In this document: piece by piece, positions 26,199 to 34,451 of the stretch
Position numbering within the stretch: position 1 is the first letter of the stretch
Layout of the letters: the number at the start of each line of letters is the position of its first letter
Assembly (NCBI GenBank): GCA_027698105.1
Contig: JAQERH010000012.1
Coordinates: 1 to 64,000, forward strand
DNA from: Lachnospiraceae bacterium AM93-12TA
GTDB taxonomy: Bacteria > Bacillota > Clostridia > Lachnospirales > Lachnospiraceae
Length of the DNA: 64,000 nucleotides
Reading direction: 5' to 3'
Translations under genes and position numbers: made by a program
Notes under the pieces: generated by a model
The model's input: the letters and a program-made list of their open reading frames with translations, nothing else
The model's database searches: none
Told to the model about the DNA's origin: nothing

Positions 26199-26226
26199 GC
26201 CCCTGCAATTAAACAATTGCAGGGGC
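26199..26226 (-). terminator. hairpin between SCIFF precursor and maturase genes
   Basis: Perfect 12-base stem (GCCCCTGCAATT with loop AAAC). The minus-strand downstream tail is only CTTTACC, so it is likely a partial terminator or mRNA stabiliser that lets precursor transcripts outnumber maturase transcripts. Confidence 0.75.
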
Positions 26227-26289
26227 AGTCCATCTGCCTATAACTGCTGGATCCTTAGCTCAGGGAACATATCTGTTCTGCCTGAAAAA

Positions 26290-26436
26290 CTAGCGGTCCT
26301 TGTTCTCGCAGCTCTGGTTTCCTACTGTACAGGATGTCTTGCATGCGGACTGGCAGGATGTCTGGCACTCGCCGCATCCGCCCTTTTTCATTGTATTCTT
26401 TAATGTGTTTGTGTTTAAAGTCTTAACGTGCTTCAT
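26290..26436 (-). CDS. scfA: SCIFF ribosomally made peptide precursor (48 aa)
   Basis: Six-Cys-in-forty-five peptide family member. It begins MKHVKTLNTNTLKNTMKKGG as leader and has a core with six Cys at positions 21, 24, 28, 32, 36 and 43, with Thr and Ser between them as thioether acceptors, ending ENKDR. AGGAGGG lies upstream of the ATG. Its own promoter (26481-26509) and the hairpin downstream separate it from scfB. SCIFF is nearly universal in Clostridia and its biological role is unsettled. Confidence 0.95.
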   Translation of the reverse strand: MKHVKTLNTNTLKNTMKKGGCGECQTSCQSACKTSCTVGNQSCENKDR

Positions 26437-26480
26437 TCTGTATGCCCTCCTATCATAGATTTCGATATAATTTCGTTCAA

Positions 26481-26509
26481 ATTATAGCATATGTTTGACT
26501 CCAGTGCAA
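26481..26509 (-). promoter_or_regulatory. promoter of the scfA-scfB-secDF-tgt-yajC unit
   Basis: Minus-strand TTGCAC (26504-26509) and a perfect TATAAT (26481-26486) with a 17-base spacer, about 45 bases ahead of the scfA start. No other good promoter was noticed before secDF. Confidence 0.8.
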
Positions 26510-26589
26510 GCAGAACACAGCTCTGTCCGCATATTCGCGAAATCCTGTGAATATATTGAAACCAGAATCAGTCATTCAGGGGGAATATT

Positions 26590-26949
26590 ATGAAACCATC
26601 AAAATTACAGGCTGTCATCCGGGGAACCCTTGTTTCCTATGTGCTGACCGCTCTTTTTCTGACAGCTTTGGCATTTCTCCTCTACCGGTTCCAGCTGAAA
26701 GAAAGCCAAATCAGCCTTGGAATCAATCTCGTTTACATCGTCTCCTGCCTGGCCGGTGGCTTTCTGGCTGGAAAAGCAGCCCGCCAGCGGCGTTTTCTCT
26801 GGGGACTGTTTACAGGAGTATTTTACTTTCTGATTCTCTTTTCCGTATCCTTTGCAGTCAGCCGGGAATTGGGAAGTGGGAGCAGAGAGCTTCTCACCGT
26901 CTTTCTCATGTGCGCCGGGAGCGGAACCATTGGAGGAATGGTAAGCTAA
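26590..26949 (+). CDS. TIGR04086-type four-helix membrane protein (119 aa)
   Basis: Small integral membrane protein with four hydrophobic segments (about 14-33, 43-62, 68-88 and 98-117). The layout and the GLFTGVFYFLILFSVSF and GSGTIGGM ends fit the TIGR04086/YrzE-like family, which is common in Clostridia next to scf genes. Function is unknown. It starts 80 bases from the divergent scf promoter and ends at a two-way terminator. Confidence 0.78.
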   Translation: MKPSKLQAVIRGTLVSYVLTALFLTALAFLLYRFQLKESQISLGINLVYIVSCLAGGFLAGKAARQRRFLWGLFTGVFYFLILFSVSFAVSRELGSGSRELLTVFLMCAGSGTIGGMVS

Positions 26950-26968
26950 AGACAGGAGGCAGAACTGG

Positions 26969-27017
26969 AAAAAGGGACGCTTCGCTTTCCTTTTCAGAAA
27001 GCAAAACGCCCCTTTTT
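26969..27017. terminator. bidirectional terminator
   Basis: Stem AAAAAGGGACG / CGCCCCTTTTT with an inner GCTTTC/GAAAGC stem, lying between two convergent genes. It has A-run and T-run flanks suitable for both strands. Confidence 0.8.
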
Positions 27018-27061
27018 CTGATGTACCCTTTATTTTATGAAACCTGTCTGTCCCACACGTT

Positions 27062-28393
27062 CTATTCTGCGCTCTTTTTTCTCTCTTCTCTGCGCTCTTC
27101 CTCTTCTTTCATTCTGGCAGATACTGCCTGAATCGGATTCAGAATATACAGGTGGATCCGATCAATTCTGTTCTTCTCTACCCGGTCTACCACCAGACGG
27201 ACATTGTCAAACACTACGTCCTCTCCTTCCTCCGGAAGATGGTCTAACAGACCGATTATCAGTCCTCCCACAGAATCGTAGTCCTCTGACTCCAGTTTCA
27301 GTTCCAGCCTGTCATTTAAATCGTCAAGCTTCATGGAGCCTTCTACCACATATTCGTTGTCAGCAATCTCCACCAGCTCATTTTCCTCATCTTCATCATA
27401 CTCATCCCGGATGTCTCCCACAATCTCCTCCAGCATATCCTCCAGAGTAATCAGGCCGGCGGTAGCACCGTACTCATCCAGAACAATGATAATATTTACA
27501 TTGGCCTTTTTCATCTCCACCATCAGTTCAGAAACTTTCTTAAATTCATAGGTGTAGTAAGGCGCTCTCAGATAATCTCTGACAGAAAACTGCTCCCTCT
27601 CTCCGGCCAGCAGGATATCCTTGATATTCAAAATGCCGATGACATTGTCCGTGGTTTCCTCATACACCGGAAATCTGGTGTACTTTTCCTGACGGAACAT
27701 CTCAATGACTTCCTCATAGGAGGCGTCCACATCTACAAAGGCCATATCGATCCGGGGAACCATCACATCCTTAGCCACGGAATCTCCGAAATCGAACACA
27801 TTGTTAATCATCTTCTTCTCTTCTGTCTCGATGACACCCTCTTCATGGCTTACCTCTACAATCGTGCGCAGTTCGTCTTCTGTGATGGACTCCGCCTTCT
27901 TGTTGGGATCGACTCCCACCAGCTTTAAGACAAGAAGGGACAGCTTGTTAATCACAAAAATAAACGGTGTGAACACAACCATCAAAACAAAAATCACGCC
28001 TGCACAGCGCAGAGACATCTTCTCTGCTGAAAGGGTCGCTGATGTCTTGGGGGTAATCTCTCCAAAAATCAGGATCAGAAACGTAATGACTCCAGTAGCC
28101 GCACCTACCATCTCGTTTCCAAACAGCTTAGATGATAAAAGGGTCGTTAAGGAGGAAGCATACATATTCACAATGTTGTTTCCAATCAGAATCGCGCCCA
28201 GCATCTTGCCTGGATCGCCTGTTACCTTTAGGACCATGGCTGCCCGCGAATCACCGGCATCTGCCAATGTCCTGAGACGAATTTTGTTTACTGTGGTAAG
28301 GGCCGTCTCCGCTGATGAGAAAAATGCAGAAAGGGCAACTAAAATAAGAATAATTAACAATTGTATGGCGTCACTCGACTCCAAAAAAATCAA
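27062..28393 (-). CDS. CNNM/CorC-type membrane protein with CBS pair (443 aa)
   Basis: Hemolysin-C/CorC family protein: an N-terminal DUF21 membrane domain with four hydrophobic segments (ALSAFFSSAETALTTVNKIRLRTL is a family mark), then a CBS pair (about 210-330, VMVPRIDMAFVDVDAS; FPVYEETTDNVIGILNIKDIL) and the C-terminal CorC_HlyC domain (YVVEGSMKLDDLNDRL; YDSVGGLIIGLLDHLPEEGE). Related proteins take part in Mg2+ or other divalent cation transport; hemolysis is a historical label. The start is uncertain: the TTG at 28393 has AGAGG directly adjoining, whereas the TTG at 28384 has better spacing. Confidence 0.88.
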   Translation of the reverse strand: MIFLESSDAIQLLIILILVALSAFFSSAETALTTVNKIRLRTLADAGDSRAAMVLKVTGDPGKMLGAILIGNNIVNMYASSLTTLLSSKLFGNEMVGAATGVITFLILIFGEITPKTSATLSAEKMSLRCAGVIFVLMVVFTPFIFVINKLSLLVLKLVGVDPNKKAESITEDELRTIVEVSHEEGVIETEEKKMINNVFDFGDSVAKDVMVPRIDMAFVDVDASYEEVIEMFRQEKYTRFPVYEETTDNVIGILNIKDILLAGEREQFSVRDYLRAPYYTYEFKKVSELMVEMKKANVNIIIVLDEYGATAGLITLEDMLEEIVGDIRDEYDEDEENELVEIADNEYVVEGSMKLDDLNDRLELKLESEDYDSVGGLIIGLLDHLPEEGEDVVFDNVRLVVDRVEKNRIDRIHLYILNPIQAVSARMKEEEERREERKKSAE

Positions 28394-28501
28394 CCTCTAC
28401 TTTCTTTTTTGCCAGCTCCGGCTCCGGCCGGACTGAACTATTTTAAAGGTAATTCTACACGAATCTGTCTTTTCTGTCAATCGTGTTCCCCGGCTGAACC
28501 G

Positions 28502-28972
28502 TTACGATTTTCCATGTTCTTCACCAAACAGGCTTTTCACAGTCAGAATCACAGCTCCGGCTGCAATACAGAGATCTCCCAGATTCAGCACCACTTTCTT
28601 AAGAACTCCTGCCTGAATGCTGAAATAATCCACCACGTATCCTCTTTTAAATCTGTCATACAGATTGCTGAGCCCTCCTGCCAGCACCAGAGCATATCCT
28701 GCCTTTTCCGCCCGGTATCCTTTCCGGGAGGAAAGAAAGCACAAAATCCCCCCTGCCGCGCTGGTCAGGCACAGAGGCAGCTGCCTCACCAGGCCAGGCC
28801 TGTGCTTTAAAAATTCAAAGCAGAATCCCCTGTTATGATTTCTGTAAAGTTTAATTTTTCCCCCTGTGTGATCCATCGTCTTTGGAAATCTCTCCGGATC
28901 CTGCTGTTCCACCAGATGCTTCAGACACTGATCAAGTCCGAACAGTGCCGCGGCCGCTCCCAATAGATACAT
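28502..28972 (-). CDS. signal peptidase II-like protein (156 aa)
   Basis: Four-helix aspartic peptidase of the LspA family. Visible marks are DQCLKHLV near the N-terminus (usual DxxxK), NHNRGFCFEFL in place of the usual N-x-G-A-A-F-G, GGLSNLYDRFKRGYVVDYF with the first catalytic Asp (NLYD), and LNLGDLCI with the second. Both Asp residues are present, but the second helix loop differs from typical LspA, so this is probably a paralogue with a specialised substrate rather than the housekeeping copy. No lgt or rluD neighbour is seen. The ATG has GAGGAGA upstream. Confidence 0.78.
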   Translation of the reverse strand: MYLLGAAAALFGLDQCLKHLVEQQDPERFPKTMDHTGGKIKLYRNHNRGFCFEFLKHRPGLVRQLPLCLTSAAGGILCFLSSRKGYRAEKAGYALVLAGGLSNLYDRFKRGYVVDYFSIQAGVLKKVVLNLGDLCIAAGAVILTVKSLFGEEHGKS

Positions 28973-29131
28973 ACCTGTCTCCTCTCTTTCTGACTGCCGA
29001 TACGGTTTATTCTGTCTCCTATCCTATCACGGTTTCAGGCTCCGGTAAAGGCTGGAAATCTGCCTCTTTTCCTGCATGTTTCAGCATCTCGTTCATATAG
29101 TTTAAAAACAACTGTTTGCAGAGGTAACACC

Positions 29132-30871
29132 ATGCCCTGTATCCGTCCTGCCGCCTCTTCGGAGTATGCTGACTTTATTATACGCTATTTTGCCTTTCCC
29201 CAGTCTCTGCTGTCCACAATCGAAGAAAACTGCCTTTCATTTATCAACAGTCAGTTTGCAGTTATATACAGGCCGCTGAAAGAGGCTCTTCCTATCACTC
29301 TGAACCGATACTCCTACTCCTCCATCCCCCATCTCTACACGCTTTTAGATACCTCCAGTATGGAAAGCTCCGGTATCCTGGCCTCATTCAACCAGCCATC
29401 CCTGAATACCCAGGGCGAAAATACGATAATCGGTATTATTGACACGGGAATCGACTATCGAAATCCCGTTTTTATGGGAACGGATCGCTCCACCAGGATT
29501 CTGGGAATCTGGGATCAGACCATCCAACTGAATGAAGCGGAAGGAGGTGAAGAAAGAGCCGGGCAGCTTCCAGAAGATATTTTCTATGGAACCGCCTATA
29601 CGAAAGAGGATATCAACCGGGCGCTGGCCTCCGATTCGCCCTTAGATATCGTTCCATCCATAGATGAAAAGGGACATGGAACCTTCCTGGCGGGAATCGC
29701 CGCAGGAAAACAGGAAACAGCAGGAACAGACGCTTTCACAGGAGCTGCACCAAAAGCCTTTATCGCCGCAGTAAAATTAAAGCCAGCCAAGCAGTATCTG
29801 CGTGATTACTATGTGCTCCCCGACTCTGCTGAGGCCTACCAGGAAAATGATATTATGATGGGAATTAAATATCTGCTGTCCATTGCCAGAACTAAAAAGC
29901 TTCCTCTTACCATTCTACTGGCTCTGGGGACGAACCTGGGAAGCCACGAAGGAACCTCCCCTCTGGCCCAATATCTGGACACCATCAGCAATTTTCCCGG
30001 TATTATCACAGTGACAGCTGCTGGCAATGAAACTGGATACGGCCACCATTTCTTCGGAACCATCGGAACGGATGAGGAATTTGAGGACGCGGAACTTCGA
30101 GTAGCTGAGGGAGAAACCGGTTTTACCCTGGAACTATGGTCCCAGGAACCGGAGCTGTTCTCCATCGGCTTCCTCTCGCCTACAGGGGAACAGATCAGCC
30201 GTATCCCCAACAATACCCTCACCGAGCAGCGCATTACCTTTGTCCTGGAAAATACAGTGATTTATCTGAACTATCAGGTGGCGGAGGCCGGCACCGGAAG
30301 CCAGCTTATTGTCATGCGCTTTGTAAAGCCCACCCCGGGCATCTGGCGGATCCGGGTCTACAACTCCCTCTATCTGCGGGGCGAATATCACCTGTGGCTG
30401 CCCTCCAGAGGCTTTATTTCTGACGATACCTTCTTTCTTCGCCCCTCTCCTGACACAGTGGTGACGGAGCCTGGAAACGCCTCCCAGCCTATCACTGCAG
30501 GAGCCTTCAATCACCGAAGCGGCGGCATTTACATTCATTCCAGCCGCGGCTACACACGCCTGGGCCGCGTAAAACCCGATCTGGCCGCTCCAGGCGTCAA
30601 TGTGGACGGCCCCGGTATCCAGGGAACCGCAGGATTTCCCATGCGCTCCATGACAGGGACCTCCGTAGCGGCAGCCCACACAGCAGGTGCGGCAGCTAAT
30701 CTCCTGTCCTGGGCCTTCCGCGAGGGAAATATTTTCTATATGAATACCTCTGTAGCCAAAACCTACCTGATCCGGGGCGCAGAGCGAAAACCTGTCTTCA
30801 CCTACCCAAACCGGGAGTGGGGATACGGAACCCTGGACCTTTACGAAGCGTTTTTGCGGCTGAGGGAGTAA
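29132..30871 (+). CDS. S8 subtilisin-like protease, Csp-type (579 aa)
   Basis: Subtilase with intact catalytic triad: Asp104 (IIDTGID), His182 (KGHGTFLAG) and Ser511 (MTGTSVAAAH). A prodomain-like region of about 90 residues precedes the catalytic core and an insert of about 130 residues (roughly 310-440, beta-rich) splits it. This prodomain plus internal jelly-roll-like insert is the architecture of clostridial Csp proteases that process the spore cortex lytic enzyme. No signal peptide is seen, as for Csp proteins. The germination role is inference; many Lachnospiraceae carry several such paralogues. It is followed by a strong terminator at 30914-30959. Confidence 0.82.
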   Translation: MPCIRPAASSEYADFIIRYFAFPQSLLSTIEENCLSFINSQFAVIYRPLKEALPITLNRYSYSSIPHLYTLLDTSSMESSGILASFNQPSLNTQGENTIIGIIDTGIDYRNPVFMGTDRSTRILGIWDQTIQLNEAEGGEERAGQLPEDIFYGTAYTKEDINRALASDSPLDIVPSIDEKGHGTFLAGIAAGKQETAGTDAFTGAAPKAFIAAVKLKPAKQYLRDYYVLPDSAEAYQENDIMMGIKYLLSIARTKKLPLTILLALGTNLGSHEGTSPLAQYLDTISNFPGIITVTAAGNETGYGHHFFGTIGTDEEFEDAELRVAEGETGFTLELWSQEPELFSIGFLSPTGEQISRIPNNTLTEQRITFVLENTVIYLNYQVAEAGTGSQLIVMRFVKPTPGIWRIRVYNSLYLRGEYHLWLPSRGFISDDTFFLRPSPDTVVTEPGNASQPITAGAFNHRSGGIYIHSSRGYTRLGRVKPDLAAPGVNVDGPGIQGTAGFPMRSMTGTSVAAAHTAGAAANLLSWAFREGNIFYMNTSVAKTYLIRGAERKPVFTYPNREWGYGTLDLYEAFLRLRE

Positions 30872-30913
30872 ACGTATCTATACAGGAAAGCGGAAAAATT
30901 TCCTACGAAGTAA

Positions 30914-30959
30914 AAGCAGAGCAGCTTCTGCCCTAAACCCTGCAAAAACTGCTCTGCTT
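30914..30959. terminator. terminator between S8 protease and clpX-like genes
   Basis: Stem AAGCAGAGCAG / CTGCTCTGCTT followed on the plus strand by TCTATTTTTTCT. It lies between convergent genes and its flanks are usable for both. Confidence 0.8.
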
Positions 30960-30977
30960 CTATTTTTTCTATTCTTT

Positions 30978-32465
30978 CTAGCCCCTCATCTCAATCATGG
31001 GCCCGCCGCTTTTCTCCAGATAAGCTCTGGTGATCACCACGGATCCAATGTTGGGATCCTTGGGAATCTCATACATAATATCCTGCATAAAATTCTCGAT
31101 AATCGCCCGCAGGGCTCTGGCGCCTGTCTCTTTTTTCAGAGCTTCTTCCGCAATCCACTCTAAGGCGTCATCTTCAAACACAAGCTTGACCTCATCCATA
31201 GCCAGAAGCTTCTCGTACTGACGCAGAATCGCGTTCTTCGGCTCTGTGAGAATGCGTACCATCAGCTCCTTCGTCAGAGCCTGAAGCGTTACCATAATAG
31301 GGAGACGTCCCAGAAACTCCGGAATCATGCCGAATTTTCTCAAATCCTCTGTAGTCGTATAGCTGAGAAGCTTTGGATCCTCGTCATATTTTCCTTTCAG
31401 CTCCGATGCAAAGCCCATGGAGCTGGACTGGTTCAGCCTCTCCTTAATGATATTCTCCAGATCCGGAAAAGCTCCGCCGCAGATGAAGAGAATATTATTG
31501 GTATCCACCGTAGTCATAGGTGTCAGGGCGTTTTTCTGGTTTGATCCTACCGGAACCTCCACCTGACTTCCCTCCAGAAGCTTTAACAGCTCCTGCTGCA
31601 CCGACTCTCCGCTGACATCGCGGCTGGTGGTGTTTTTCTTCTTGGCAATTTTATCGATCTCATCGATAAAAATAATTCCCTTCTCCGCTCTCTCCACATC
31701 GTTATCAGCCGCCGCCAGAAGCTTGGAAATCACGCTCTCAATGTCGTCTCCAATATATCCGGCCTCCGTCAGAGTCGTAGCGTCTGCGATGGCTAACGGC
31801 ACGTCCAGAAGCTTTGCCAGGGTCTTCACAAGGTATGTCTTTCCGCTTCCTGTGGGGCCAATCATCAGGATATTGGACTTTTCAATCTGAACCTCGTCCT
31901 CTGTTCCTTCCTGACTGGATGCCTGACAGAACGCTCTCTTGTAATGGTTGTATACAGCCACAGCGATGACCTTCTTGGCCTGCTCCTGGCCGATCACATA
32001 CTGATCCAGCTTTGATTTGATAATGTGAGGCGCTGGAATATCCTTAATAGAAAATTCCTTTTTCGCCTCCTTCTCCTGGCTTTTCTTTTTTACCTTATTT
32101 TTCTTCGGAATCTCTGTATTCAGATTCTGAAGATTGGAAAAGTCACTGAGGTTCATGTTCATATATGGCATGTTCTGAAGCTGGCTCAGATCCAGACCAC
32201 TCTGCGTCACTGTGTCAAAGGCCTTCTGCATGCAGTTGTGGCAGAAGTTCATCCCCCCCGGCATAGTAATCATAGGACCTGCCTTGCTCTCCGGCCTGCG
32301 GCACACATAGCAGATCTTTTCGTACTCGTCATCTTTGCTGTCCGGCTTTTCATCAGACGGCTGACCTTCTCCGTTCTCCTTCTCCACATCCAGAACTGTC
32401 GGCTCCTCTGCCGTTTCGTTTACTCTATCTTTTTCTTCGTTTCTGTCTTTCTCTCTATCGTCCAA
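30978..32465 (-). CDS. divergent ClpX-type AAA+ unfoldase (495 aa)
   Basis: ClpX-like hexameric unfoldase. The N-terminal 50 residues are acidic and absent from standard ClpX. A Zn domain follows (Cys52, 55, 75, 78), then an Asn/Met-rich and Lys-rich linker (about 95-137), then the AAA+ module: Walker A GPTGSGKT (203-210), pore loop GYIG (236-239), Walker B IIFIDEID (264-271) and sensor regions. The ClpP-contact tripeptide is MGF (350-352) rather than IGF/LGF, and the RKH pore loop is replaced by QKNAL (310-314). About 70 residues longer than usual ClpX, and no clpP or tig is adjacent. It starts at TTG with GGGAG upstream. Probably a paralogue with its own substrate set; ClpP binding is plausible but unproven. 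Confidence 0.85.
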   Translation of the reverse strand: MDDREKDRNEEKDRVNETAEEPTVLDVEKENGEGQPSDEKPDSKDDEYEKICYVCRRPESKAGPMITMPGGMNFCHNCMQKAFDTVTQSGLDLSQLQNMPYMNMNLSDFSNLQNLNTEIPKKNKVKKKSQEKEAKKEFSIKDIPAPHIIKSKLDQYVIGQEQAKKVIAVAVYNHYKRAFCQASSQEGTEDEVQIEKSNILMIGPTGSGKTYLVKTLAKLLDVPLAIADATTLTEAGYIGDDIESVISKLLAAADNDVERAEKGIIFIDEIDKIAKKKNTTSRDVSGESVQQELLKLLEGSQVEVPVGSNQKNALTPMTTVDTNNILFICGGAFPDLENIIKERLNQSSSMGFASELKGKYDEDPKLLSYTTTEDLRKFGMIPEFLGRLPIMVTLQALTKELMVRILTEPKNAILRQYEKLLAMDEVKLVFEDDALEWIAEEALKKETGARALRAIIENFMQDIMYEIPKDPNIGSVVITRAYLEKSGGPMIEMRG

Positions 32466-32598
32466 ATTGCTCTCCCTTTCCCAGCCGTTTCAGCTATTTC
32501 TCTCCAGCTGTTTTCTGCAAAAGCTGTACAGGAATATCATACTATATTTTCAGCTTCTTAGCAATCCTGCGGCTGCATTGGCTGCATGAAATACAAAA

Positions 32599-32654
32599 GA
32601 AGAAAAGAAACTTTCCAGCAGTATCCGACGATGTATGGAAAATTTCTTTTCTTC
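32599..32654 (-). terminator. long hairpin after htrA
   Basis: Arms of 19 bases (GAAGAAAAGAAACTTTCCA type, 18 of 19 paired) around an 18-base loop. The minus-strand tail is T-rich (TTTTGTATTTC), so this is probably the htrA terminator and lies ahead of the clpX-like gene. Confidence 0.7.
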
Positions 32655-32667
32655 ACTATATGGATTC

Positions 32668-34194
32668 TTACCTCTTCTGCTCCGGCTGCAGATTCTTTTC
32701 GGCGTCTTTTCTGTAACCCAGGGTTACCTGAACCTCTCTTTCCGCATAAGCGCCTTTATCCAGGGACTGAACAGTCAGAGTCACTGTCTCGCCTCCCTTG
32801 TAATAGGTCAGCATCTTCTGAAGATCCTCTGCAGTTCTCACAGTTTCTCCGTTTACCTTAGTAATAATATCTCTCTCCCGAAGGTCAGATCCGGCTGCCG
32901 CCTGGCCTTCTACGATTTTATAGATATAAATTCCTTCCGGCATTCCGTAGGCCTTTGCCATCTGGTTGTTAATATCCTGAATCTGAATTCCCAGATAACC
33001 CTGTTCCTTCTCATCCACTGCCACTTTTGTGGTCTTTGTCATCAGATCATCAATAATATCCTTAGCATAGGAAATCGGAATGGCATAGCCTACGCCCTCT
33101 ACCTCTGTGCTGGCCATCTTAGCCTCGTTAATTCCAATCAGATTTCCATTCATATCCAGAAGAGCGCCGCCGCTGTTTCCAGGGTTAATGGCCGCATCTA
33201 CCTGAATCAGATTTTTTGTGACCCCTTCAATGTCCACTTCCTTATTGAGAGCGCTGATATAGCCCACTGTAACAGACTGGCCTTCTCCCAACGCATTTCC
33301 GATGGCAATCACTCCATTTCCAAGCTTTAAGCTGTCGGAATCTCCCATAGTTGCCACCTTAATCTGGGATAAGGTTTCTTCCGAAATATCCTTCAGCTGC
33401 ACAGCAATCACAGCCAGATCCGCATCCACGTCTGTTCCCTTTAATGCCGCTGCCACAGAGGTTCCATCAATAAAGGTAACATTCATCTCCTCTGCATTGG
33501 CAATGACATGGCTGTTTGTCACAATTAAAAGCTCTGTATCGCTCTTTCCCACAATGATTCCGGAACCGGCGCTGGACGCCTCATACTGCTGAGTTCCGAA
33601 GAACCAGTCTTCTGTTGTATAAAGAGTTTTATTGTTAATGGCTACTACTGACGGCATGGCTTTTTCTACAATAGCAGATACATCATTTCCTGTGCTGGCC
33701 TGAATCACAGCGCCGCCAGCTGCCTGGGCCTGAGTTTCCAGCTGCGGCGCCTCTGTGGAGGCCTGGGCTGATATCTCTGTCTTTTCTCCCTGGCTTCCTC
33801 CTGTCAGATAGCTGATTCCCGCCATCGTTCCGCCTGCTACGCAGCCGAACAGCAGTCCGGCCGCCGCGATCCCGGCCGCTTTCTTAGCCAGGCGGCTTCC
33901 TTTCTTTCCACTTCTGTGAGATCCGCCGTCTTCCTGGTTCCGGCTGTTCTCCGCCCTCTGCCATCCGCTCTCATTTCTGCCTTCCTGGCTCTGGCTGTTT
34001 CCATACTGATACGTTCCGTATCCTGTATTTTCCTCTGAAGGCCTTCTAATCTGGCCGTACATGCGGCGGCCTGCGCTCCGCTCCTCCGGACGGCCTGCGT
34101 GGACGCCGTCCACATAGGAGCCTTCTGTGATATCCACATCATTTTCTCCATTTAATGGTTCGTGATTTTTCTCCCAGTCTTTCTCATTATACAT
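32668..34194 (-). CDS. HtrA/DegP-type membrane serine protease with PDZ domain (508 aa)
   Basis: Envelope quality-control protease. A long polar cytoplasmic N-terminus (about 1-100, Gly/Ser/Arg/Glu-rich) precedes a transmembrane segment (about 104-128). The trypsin-like domain has His229 (VTNSHVIA), Asp259 (DADLAVIAV) and Ser341 (NPGNSGGALL), an intact triad. A C-terminal PDZ domain (about 395-485) contains GYLGIQIQDI and VNGETVRTAEDLQ. This is the layout of Gram-positive HtrA/HtrB. AAGGAG precedes the ATG. It lies upstream of the clpX-like gene but is separated from it by a hairpin. Confidence 0.92.
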   Translation of the reverse strand: MYNEKDWEKNHEPLNGENDVDITEGSYVDGVHAGRPEERSAGRRMYGQIRRPSEENTGYGTYQYGNSQSQEGRNESGWQRAENSRNQEDGGSHRSGKKGSRLAKKAAGIAAAGLLFGCVAGGTMAGISYLTGGSQGEKTEISAQASTEAPQLETQAQAAGGAVIQASTGNDVSAIVEKAMPSVVAINNKTLYTTEDWFFGTQQYEASSAGSGIIVGKSDTELLIVTNSHVIANAEEMNVTFIDGTSVAAALKGTDVDADLAVIAVQLKDISEETLSQIKVATMGDSDSLKLGNGVIAIGNALGEGQSVTVGYISALNKEVDIEGVTKNLIQVDAAINPGNSGGALLDMNGNLIGINEAKMASTEVEGVGYAIPISYAKDIIDDLMTKTTKVAVDEKEQGYLGIQIQDINNQMAKAYGMPEGIYIYKIVEGQAAAGSDLRERDIITKVNGETVRTAEDLQKMLTYYKGGETVTLTVQSLDKGAYAEREVQVTLGYRKDAEKNLQPEQKR

Positions 34195-34451
34195 AACAGC
34201 TGCTCCTTCCTCTGTTCCTATCTATCTTTCATAATACTTTATGATGTCTTCTCTTTGTTTACAGCCATAGTCTATCAATGATTTGTGATGGAAATGTGAA
34301 AATTTTATAATGAAATTGTGTTTTCTGCCGGCTCTCCATCTGTTATACTGTGCATAGGCGGCATTGTCTGCAGCGACGTCCCTGCCTGGCTGTATAGGTG
34401 TGAAACAATAGCCCTGCAGTCTTTGCCAACAGAGAGGAGAGAAAATTCATT

